Origin: Vermamoeba vermiformis
Lineage: Eukaryota; Tubulinea; Echinamoebida
Reading direction: 5' to 3'
Assembly (NCBI GenBank): GCA_045837725.1
Contig: JBEWZL010000076.1
Location: 372,001-436,000, forward strand
DNA: 64,000 bases
In this document: piece by piece, positions 56,286 through 64,000 of the stretch
How the letters are laid out: every line of letters starts with the position of its first letter
Position numbering within the stretch: position 1 is the stretch's first letter
Position numbers and translations under genes: made by a program
Notes under the pieces: model-generated
Seen by the model: the letters and a program-made list of their open reading frames with translations, nothing else
What the model was told of the DNA's origin: nothing
The model's database searches: none

Positions 56286-58297
56286 ATGCATCGCTCGTTC
56301 CGCTGTATATCATTCTTGTTATGGGCACTCGTTGCCTCTACATTAGCAACAGAGCGAATATTGGTTTTCAGATCTGGCTCGGCGGAAATTGAAACATTGG
56401 AGAACAATAACTTGGGCTGGAAAACAAATAGTGGATCTGACGATTTATTTGCCGTTCAGTATTTTAGAGAAAACGCCGCAAACGTAAGAAAAAAGTATTT
56501 TTAAAAAATAAGGGCAGTCACGAGATAGGATGCAAGAAATCATTAGTCAAAATTAAATAGCAAATTTATTGTGTAAACTATAAACTTTTTAAAAGATTTT
56601 TTGGGTGATCCCGCGATCTTTTAAATAACGAGAACTAATTCGAGTCTTCTTCAGTCAGAATTAGCCGATAAAATATCCAAATTGATCGTATGCGACCAAA
56701 CAGCACGCAATCGATCAATTATCAGTCCACATCCGCTAGCAGCGCGAAATCGGCCTGGTGTCACATTGTTGGTCGAAATACACTTAGAGAAAGACGAAGT
56801 TAATGTCTTAAGAAGCATTACTACACTAGAGAGGTACAATATTTTTGAAGTATTAAGACTTGATTTTAACGTCTGCAGGTCGAAATTGGATGTGATCCGT
56901 CAGCGAATTGCCAAGGCACTGAAGGACAATCTAGACATCGAAAGCATATCAATCGATGGTATTAGTGTTGAAGGGACTATTGATCTGTCAAAGATGGCTG
57001 TGCTAAGTGATGCACCGCTGTTGCTGCCTCCGTTCTACGCGTTTGATCTGGTTGTGGACAAAGCATTTGACTTGCAGCGAGACATTAGCAGCCTTTATCT
57101 CTATGTTTATTTGCCCAACACTCACGTATCACTTCTCAAAGACGGACAACCGAACTCTTTGAAGTCACTATTGGACAACGTTGAAATTCATGAACAATGC
57201 GTCCTTCTTTCCAAAAATAGACAAGTCACCATCGAAACAGGTGTTGCAAAGTCGAAGCACGTGACGTTGAAGGTCCCCTCGAACACTGAGGTACACGTGA
57301 TTGAGGACTGCACACGAGGTGACTTGTGCAAATCACGTGCGTTAACAGTTGCACCAACAAGTGCTAGCGAGCCAGTCCGAACATTGACACCTGTCAGCAT
57401 GTCAATGACTCGTTCTCTGCACAAGATCGGCTTTCATCGTGACTTGGAGACAAGAATTCAATTGTTGAACTTGAAGGTACCAAACTGTAACACCTCGTTG
57501 TGGGAAGTACTTGTAATTAACGCACTGTTATTTGGTCAATAGGACTTTGATATTGATCCAGAACAATGTGCGCTAGTGCTCGTTGAAACGCTGTCAGAAG
57601 ATTATTACATCGACCGCGATGAAGTTGAAGGTACCTGCATACACTCATTGCCGATGTCTTTGAAGGAGCTGACTGTTAAACAATTTTAGGCCTCGAGAGA
57701 TTACAGCGCAACAATCACTTTGATTTTTTCACGCAAGGCATTGACATTGAACGACCTGCCTACACGAGTACTCAACACGTAGTCGTTGTCACATCGAATC
57801 ACAAGCTCACGTGAGTCATATTTGAACGACTGACGCACTGCATGCATTGTTTAACAAAGTTCTGTAGTCGAGATGAGACAGCTGTTTACACCATCACCTA
57901 TCCAGTCCATATGCGCTATCAAATGCCTACACCCACCGATGAAACACACCGCAAGACCTATATTAACGCGCCACTAGTCTATTTGAAGTGCCGCAATGAC
58001 GCAGCGAATGATGGCCCGTGCAATGTACCTCCCCGCATCGACCAGAAATTTTCACCAATGACCAACGAAGTCCAATCTAATTCACTCGGCACGTGCTCGA
58101 AAGTCACGTGGACGCCTGTGGAGGTCAATCACGTGACTGAGCCATTGGTTGCTTTAATTCCGCTCGGACAACTTCAGCACAGTTGGCTCGGCACGCTCGT
58201 GACTTTGGGCACTACATTCTTAGCAGTGAGCATGCTCGCTGGATTTGTATATAAAACTACGTCCTCCAAGTGCCTGGAAAAACAAAAAGATGAATAA
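56286..58297 (+). CDS. PIGX: GPI mannosyltransferase I stabilising subunit, PIG-X/Pbn1
   Basis: Six exons: 56286-56483, 56655-56833, 56879-57476, 57543-57630, 57690-57810, 57868-58297; 537 residues. It stabilises PIG-M/Gpi14, which adds the first mannose to GPI anchors in the ER lumen. A signal peptide (CISFLLWALVASTLA), a long lumenal part with an N-terminal domain as in yeast Pbn1, then the PIG-X core (KIGFHRDLETRI, DEVEGLERLQRNNHFDFF, YPVHMRYQMPTP, APLVYLKC) and one C-terminal transmembrane helix (LGTLVTLGTTFLAVSML) with a Lys-rich cytosolic end. The size is closer to the fungal Pbn1 than to the short mammalian PIG-X. Intron 56834-56878 (45 nt, no stop, multiple of three) is inferred from gtacaa...ctgcag signals. 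Confidence 0.88.
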
Positions 58298-58322
58298 ATT
58301 ATGCAGCAAAAACGTGCAAGAA

Positions 58323-59831
58323 CATGGAACACTTCTCCTCAGTATGTCTTGCTTATTAATTGTAGCTAGATGTTAATATTATTTGAAGGATTTGCCTGTG
58401 GAAATTATTGAGCTTATTCTAGCTTTTGTATTTGATTCTTACGTACTTGAAGATGAGCGGATCCAGGACAGAATAATTCAATATTTGCTCAAAAAGTCTC
58501 CATTAAAGAAAGAGTCGCATATAAAATTGGAATCAGTATTTAAACGGCAAGCAGATATTTATAAGTGCGCAGCTAATTTAAGCACCGTCTGTAAACCTTA
58601 GTAAGCCACACAACCGTGCTTGAAGTCCCTCATAATTAATAATAATTATTCAGCTGGAAGGCGATGCGGGAATCTAACATCATATGGAGCCGTATCTTTA
58701 GCCTGACGATTGGAGCCAGATCGTGGCTGTCAAAAGCACCTTATATCTTCGAAAAGAGATTTAATTCAAGTTACAAACAAATGTGCAAGTTTTTAATGAC
58801 ATTCGGAGACAAATTGACCGATATAAAGTTTGAAAAGCTGGATTTGGGCTTGCGCGGCAGTGTCGAAAAAGTCGGTCCTCGTGCGTTTATATGCGCAGGA
58901 AATGATTCCAAATTATCAAGATACGATTTTTCAACGGGCGAAGTAACATTATTGACCAGCACACAAGAGACTGACGGGTTACTACGCGACAAATACCTTA
59001 TTACATTCGACGTTCAATTTAACGTCCAAATGTTGTCGATGAAAATATACGACTATGAAGAGGACAAGTTATTGCAAAGCTACGATGATGTAATCAATTT
59101 ACAGACTGAACACGGACCTGTTTCTCGATGGGTCACAAGACGTGAGTACTTTGCTCGATATTGCAATTCATAATATATTGTCATGAAAATAGACATATTA
59201 CGCATGATAGGCGGAACTCTGTTTTCCTACACTCTATTTTAATGATTATTATTGCAGATGCAGGTGATTGGATTGAATTGACGGCTGAAGTGGGCAACAT
59301 GCGATGTGAAGCACTGGTCCACGTACTAGCGCGCATATCACAGCACCAAGTAGTGGTGGTACCACCCTACGAGAGGTGTACTGTAGTGACACTGAAAGAG
59401 GCTGGCAAGTCGTTTTGTTGCTCAGTCAAGGACAAAACGATGGTGCAGGACAGATATCGCGTTAAAATCCTCAAAATAGAGCACAATAGGTAAGGGTACC
59501 TTTAGTACTAATACTTTAATCAAAAATATTATTCTAACTCAAGTCCTACAACGAGTACAGAGAGTTATTTTCGGCGACAGAACGTGATCCGTTTACCAAC
59601 AAGGTGTTGTCCACGCTGCCGTTCAGGCGGTGCAGATTACTAGGCAATTACGCGCTATCTAAAACATCGACTATGCTCTACGCAGTGAGCACTTCAATAC
59701 GCGCTGGCAAGCAGATTTCAGCAACGAATGCTGCGCGTTATTATATTCGAGGCGATTGTCTATACTATGTAGAAAAGGGTGATATATATGTGCACGTACT
59801 GGAGTATTCAGGCACCAGCGGATCCGAATAA
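58323..59831 (+). CDS. F-box protein with beta-propeller-like body
   Basis: Exons: 58323-58340 (MEHFSS), 58389-58600, 58654-59141, 59258-59489, 59544-59831; about 412 residues. The N-terminal F-box is clear (DLPVEIIELILAFVF ... VCKPYWKAMRESNIIWSRIF) and would bind Skp1. The rest has alternating short strands (FICAGNDSKLSRYDFSTGEV, LITFDVQFNVQMLSMKIYDY, RYYIRGDCLYYVEKGDIYVH) like a degenerate WD or kelch propeller that binds the substrate. The start at 58323 is the one that keeps phase through the GTATGT donor. The last junction is off by one base: exon 4 leaves two bases but exon 5 needs phase 0. This may be a sequence error. No closer family identified. Confidence 0.75.
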
Positions 59832-60036
59832 AAAAAATGCGACAACTCCAATGCCATACTTCATGATTCGGATCAAATTTGAATAGTATAAGGGAACTTA
59901 AGTAGCGGTAAGATTTGGAAATTGAAAAGTCTGGTAGGAAATTGAGGCACATAAATCTAGACCTTTGAAACTGAAACAATATGAGAAGATTCAGCTGAAA
60001 ATACTACGACAACAAGCACAATACTTACACGTAACA

Positions 60037-61093
60037 ATGGAGGGGTCTAAAGGCAGTGATGAGACGATTGTTGTGCACCTGAATGTTGGTGGTGTTTATT
60101 TTTCGACTTACAAGAGCACTCTTTGCAAATATCGAGGTAAAAATATACTTAATTGACTATAAATGTCATATTATATTTGTGATTATTCACCGCAATATTT
60201 TTCAATTATTTATTTTTGATATTAATTTCGGATCGAGCAGGAACGATGCTTGAAGCAATGTTTAGTGGTCGGCATGCGTTAATCAAGGATGGTGAAGGCC
60301 GATACTTTATTGATCGACCTCCAAAACCATTCAGATCCATTCTGACATTCTTGCAAACGGATAAAATCTATTGGCCTACTAAATACGAAGACAAGAAGTT
60401 GCTCGAAGATGAAATTGATTATTTTGGACTCAATGATGTGCTTAATATGGCCTCGCACTTTGGTGTCGATGAATCCCTACTAATAACAGAAAATGTCAGT
60501 TTATTGTTCGCGGAGGGAGGCCTTAAATACGGAAACTTGCTTTATCGAGGTAAGTATCTGTTATCATTCGCAATTATATCATACATGGTGATAATTTTTT
60601 GTAAGGTTCGAGAGATGGCTTTGATTTGAAGACATTTCACAAAAAGTGTGACAGCGCCGGATCTACATTGACTGTAATTAAGAACTCCAATGGTGTATTA
60701 ATTGGTGGGTATACTGAACAGCCATGGTCGAGACAAGCGGTGAAATTATCATCGAATCAAGACGTTAAATCTACATCATGGCTATTTGTAGCCGGCTTTT
60801 CCCAGCCAGTCAGGTACAAGGCCAGATCTACTGCCAGCACCAGCAGTGCGAATAACAAAGGTCCTTGGTTCGGTAATAAACTAGGCGACTATGATATATG
60901 TAAGTAGAGAACATTGCAAGTCAAACCGGTTGCTAACAGTAGTGGATTAGTTGTCGATCTTGACCTGAAGCTTTGTTACATCTCTGGAACTAATGGATAT
61001 GAAGCACCATTGTACTTCAGCCTGGGAGTCTCTAGCTTTCAAATAGCTGATATTGAAGTGTTTGCTGTTAATTCTAGCATTAAAAATAAGTAG
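60037..61093 (+). CDS. BTB(T1)-TLDc domain protein
   Basis: Four exons: 60037-60136, 60241-60549, 60606-60899, 60951-61093; 281 residues. Residues 10-110 are a KCTD-type BTB/T1 domain (IVVHLNVGGVYFSTYKSTLCKY, then GTMLEAMFSGRH and DRPPKPFRSILTFLQT). Residues about 120-275 are a TLDc domain (LLYRGSRDGFDLKTFHKKCD, TLTVIKNSNGVLIGGYTEQPW, VSSFQIADIEVFAV). BTB could bind Cul3 or make oligomers, and TLDc proteins regulate the V-ATPase or oxidative-stress response in other eukaryotes. The pairing is known from several protists. The acceptor at 60951 (gtggattag) keeps phase where a nearer one does not. Converges with WDR46, 39 bp between stops. Confidence 0.92.
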
Positions 61094-61132
61094 GATCCGA
61101 TAAATTGTTGCAATTTTCTTTTATTGTCGCAA

Positions 61133-63735
61133 TTAATTGTTGTTTTTCTTGGTAAATCTGCCAAGAGCAGTCTTAGGAATCTTATCTTCAATGCTCGGAA
61201 CAATGCCCTCTTCTTTCTCTTTCAGTTCTCGCTCGCGTTTCTCCATCAATCGTTGTCTGTTCTCATCGCTCTTCAGGGCTCGTTTAGCCTCCTTAATATT
61301 CTCGCGCTTCTTCTTCTCTTTGCGCACCTTGCCCTTCTTCTCAGCCTTGTGCTCGTCGTACGTCTTGTCGGTGTTGTTGTTCGCTTCGAACTCTGCCTTC
61401 AATTGCTTTTCGTAGCTCTGTAAAACATAAAGTTAATTAATCACCAGCCAAATATCCTTATTGTTATTGCTACGTACCTCCTTGGTGTCCTTGGTGACAG
61501 TGCCAATCAAGTTGGTATCCAAGTTGATCATGGTCGGCTGAATCTTCTCCAACAATCTGACCACTGTAGTCTCACGACGTTGTTTCTTCGTCTCGAACGG
61601 ATTGGCCTCGAAGGTGTCAAAGTTAGGCTCGCCAGAACCAGGCACAAGAATTTGCGAGAATCCCTATTGAGATGTCAATAAGTGTCCGTCACAGCGTTAT
61701 ATTTGACAAGTGTCATTGAGCAACAGTTGCAGTCGACCAATGCTCGTGACACGTGTCAATTGCAAGCTCTTACCTTCATGTGTCCAATGCCCAATGTATC
61801 ATCGAATGGTGTGAAATGCAAGTCAAAAATTCTGCCACCAGTTGACAGATCATGAGTCATGTAAGGCTTCTGTGCCTTAGAAGTGATGTAATCGCGCCAA
61901 ATGTGCACGTGAGGACCGAATCCAGTGGCTAAAATGCCAAGCTGTGAAATGTCGAGACAATCGACTGGCTTGTTGAGCATGTACATCTGCTGCTCTTTGT
62001 ACGTGCGCAAGTCCCACACTTTCAACTTGCGATCAGCGCCGGCAGTGACCATTGTACTAATTAGGAAATAAGTTAGTCAAGTGCTTCATGCGCGCAATAA
62101 AATGGTCGAAACAAGAGCGATCAGTGGAGGGTCAGCAGGTCATTAACATCATTCAGTCAGAAATAGAACAACGCATTTTGACACAATTTCATCATTCACT
62201 GAATATCTCTATCCAAATAAGGCAAGTCAAATCGTATGACTTACTATCCAGTGGGATCGACAGCGAGTGCATTGACAGGGCCTTTGTGGCACAACATCTT
62301 GACGAGTGGTGTGCCCATGTTGGGACTCCACAGCGTTACAACGCCTGAGCAGCAGATTAGACGAGGATAGCCTAATAAGGAATAACTATGACGTACCTGT
62401 GTGGTGACCGAGGTGCAGAATAGCATTGCGCGGGTTCTGTCGCATCACGTGACACGCGCCCATATGCGTGCGGAAATCAGCGACGATGGCACCCGTGGAT
62501 GTGTCTTGGTAGTGCAAACTGCCGCTCTTGTCCTAATTAGGAAGTGTCAGAAACTATTGCAAAGCTACCGCGAGGCATTGAATAAGTGACGTACAGTGCT
62601 GGCCAACAAGAAGTGATAGGGCAAGAATTCGAGTCGCAAGGGCTCAGGGTGGTTTTTGAGTCGATGGATCTCGACACCTTGCTTGTCATATATATACACA
62701 AACCGCTTCTGAGCTACGGCGAACATTGTCTCGTTATGTAACATGCTGCAGTAATGTTAGTATTAATTCATTCCGAGAAAAACAAGTCTAGATCTGACGC
62801 ACCAAACATCTCGGACGGTTTCGTTCAAATGCATCTCAGTCATTAATTTGCTCTTGGTGCAGTCCATCAGTGCCACGTGACCTTTTTCGCCGCCCAACAC
62901 CATGTAACGGCCTGATCGCGCGTAGTCGAATGAATAGGGACCAAATTTATCGAGTGTCAAGTCGAAGATCTGGTTGTAACGATCGAGCAGTTAGCTTCAA
63001 GCAGATAAATAGTATTTAATATTAATATTGATAATTTTTACCTTGCTAGCAGCTTGCTGATCCACCGCCTCTTTAATGTCGCGTTGTTTGAATTTGTATG
63101 TGTCTTCGATCGGGCCGTCAGCTTCCAAATAACTGCGAGACAATTTTCATTAATAAGGATTTGTATATTTGTATATTTTTGAGACTTACCCAACCTCATC
63201 GGGCAACAAGATCTCCGCTCTGGCAGCTTTATCTCTCGACTCTTTATAAACCTTTTCTGCCTCTGTCAATCTCCTCTTCAATTTTTTATCTTCAATGTCC
63301 TATTAAAATTGCGGAAATTAGAGGGTATTATCATTTTGAAAACAGATCGTGATCGTGATCTGATCAGATTTACGCTCAATTTAATACTTTTCGGACGTTA
63401 ACATAATAATAAATGTATTATAACCTGTTATGCCGATCATTAAAGTTAGCCGTTATTATAATTCATTTCAAGATCGCATCGCATAAAATTATTAAAAAAA
63501 GTTAGTAAAAAGTTGTAATTAATACCTGCATCCCGGGACCACTGCCACGCGAATATTTCTTTGATTTAGCATATATTTGTTTGTTATGCTCGATTTCTGC
63601 TTTCGTCTTTGGTCGTTTCTTTTTCTTCGTCTCGTGCGAATCCTCCAATCCTCCACCAAGTTCATCGCGCTTTCGTTTCTTATTCTCATTCTTATGGGCT
63701 ACCTCAGCCATATGGCCGTTTTGTTTAGCGGACAT
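61133..63735 (-). CDS. WDR46: WDR46/BING4/Utp7, small-subunit processome WD protein
   Basis: Ten exons: 63735-63526, 63299-63190, 63132-63042, 62969-62803, 62745-62595, 62532-62397, 62344-62245, 62056-61774, 61663-61478, 61417-61133; 572 residues. A nucleolar U3 snoRNP component for 18S rRNA processing. A basic N-terminus ([15 protein letters not shown]) is followed by the family entry [20 protein letters not shown], propeller blades ([70 protein letters not shown]), the BING4CT motif ([35 protein letters not shown]) and a Lys/Glu-rich C-terminal helix. Introns 1 and 7 are longer (226 and 188 nt). Complete. Confidence 0.95.
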
Positions 63736-64000
63736 GATTGGTGCTTGGTTCAAGGTCAACAATTAAAATAAGATTTACTACAGAGAACAACACAGCAACT
63801 CATTGTTTACCCAATTAATTTGTTATTAATAACATTTGACGTATTCGAGGGAGCTAATCTCCTTACAGACAGCAAGGAAAGGCAAGATTTTTGTTATTGG
63901 CGATCCGTCGTCTTTTGAATTGGTTCTGTAGCTTCCATGTAATATTATTCACGTAATCAGAATAACCCTGCAATGAAGTGCGTAAATTCCCTTTTTTAAA
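63736..64000. other. Upstream region of WDR46 to window edge
   Basis: 265 bp, presumed WDR46 promoter. No exon or RNA gene could be recognised. Confidence 0.35.

Noticed and set aside
61124-61423. Hydrophobic plus-strand ORF
   Set aside because: Antisense of the Lys/Glu-rich C-terminus of WDR46, which automatically reads as Leu/Phe/Ser-rich.
1-64000. CRISPR arrays, bacterial operons, Shine-Dalgarno sites or prokaryotic terminators
   Set aside because: All genes have spliceosomal introns or eukaryotic domain content; no regularly spaced repeats seen.
1-64000. Retroviral or LTR elements, Polintons
   Set aside because: No reverse transcriptase, integrase, capsid or polymerase reading frames and no long direct terminal repeats were recognised.

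Overview
This window comes from a compact nuclear genome of a eukaryotic microbe. Genes lie on both strands, often 25-220 bp apart. Spliceosomal introns are mostly 43-60 nt (GT-AG, with a few GC-AG) and the standard genetic code is used. Gene content (Aurora kinase with a KEN box, aladin, PIG-X/Pbn1, TPP2, a PX-PH-RasGEF, a RhoGAP with talin-like N-terminal modules, DyP peroxidase, an OpuAC-7TM receptor) fits a free-living unikont-type protist. An amoebozoan or an early holozoan/fungal relative is my best guess; the species cannot be named from the sequence. Most exon boundaries given here were checked by reading phase across every junction; exceptions are stated.

Layout. 1-2546 (-): 5' part of a secreted Cys-rich multi-exon gene that runs off the left edge. 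3043-11838 (+): three tandem copies of an LRR gene ending in an F-box-like motif. The first copy is decayed and carries a MITE in intron 1 plus a second insertion. An F-box/ankyrin-like gene sits between copies 2 and 3. 11864-20416 (-): TPP2 (17 exons) and a PX-PH-RasGEF (17 exons). 20638-28825 (+): mitochondrial cobalamin adenosyltransferase, an LRR-SAM-SAM-U-box E3, and a periplasmic-binding-protein/7TM receptor whose ectodomain is split by a 434-bp hairpin-rich intron. 29259-30525 (+): MEST-like hydrolase. 30624-33473 (-): GlnRS. 33646-37779 (+): FHA/RING-like protein, DyP peroxidase, mitochondrial ClpP. 38175-39947 (-): two small genes, one with a helix-turn-helix. 40008-40582: two tiny ORFs. 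40773-42290 (-): Aurora kinase. 42481-44958 (+): aladin. 45078-45960 (-): small acidic-tailed protein. 46997-51888 (+): RhoGAP. 51996-56211 (-): large NACHT NTPase. 56286-58297 (+): PIG-X/Pbn1. 58323-59831 (+): F-box protein. 60037-61093 (+): BTB-TLDc. 61133-63735 (-): WDR46/Utp7.

Themes. Several genes serve ubiquitin-type selection (LRR/F-box family, LRR-SAM-U-box, FHA/RING-like, F-box protein) and several serve small-GTPase or receptor signalling (RasGEF, RhoGAP, 7TM receptor). The rest are ordinary housekeeping genes. The most unusual items are the NACHT protein with its long helical tail, the OpuAC-7TM receptor with an insertion-derived intron, the Ubl/F0-RhoGAP, and the LRR cluster being rearranged by small elements. 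Three otherwise good genes (receptor, Aurora, F-box protein) each show a one-base phase discrepancy, so small assembly errors or real frameshifts should be considered.
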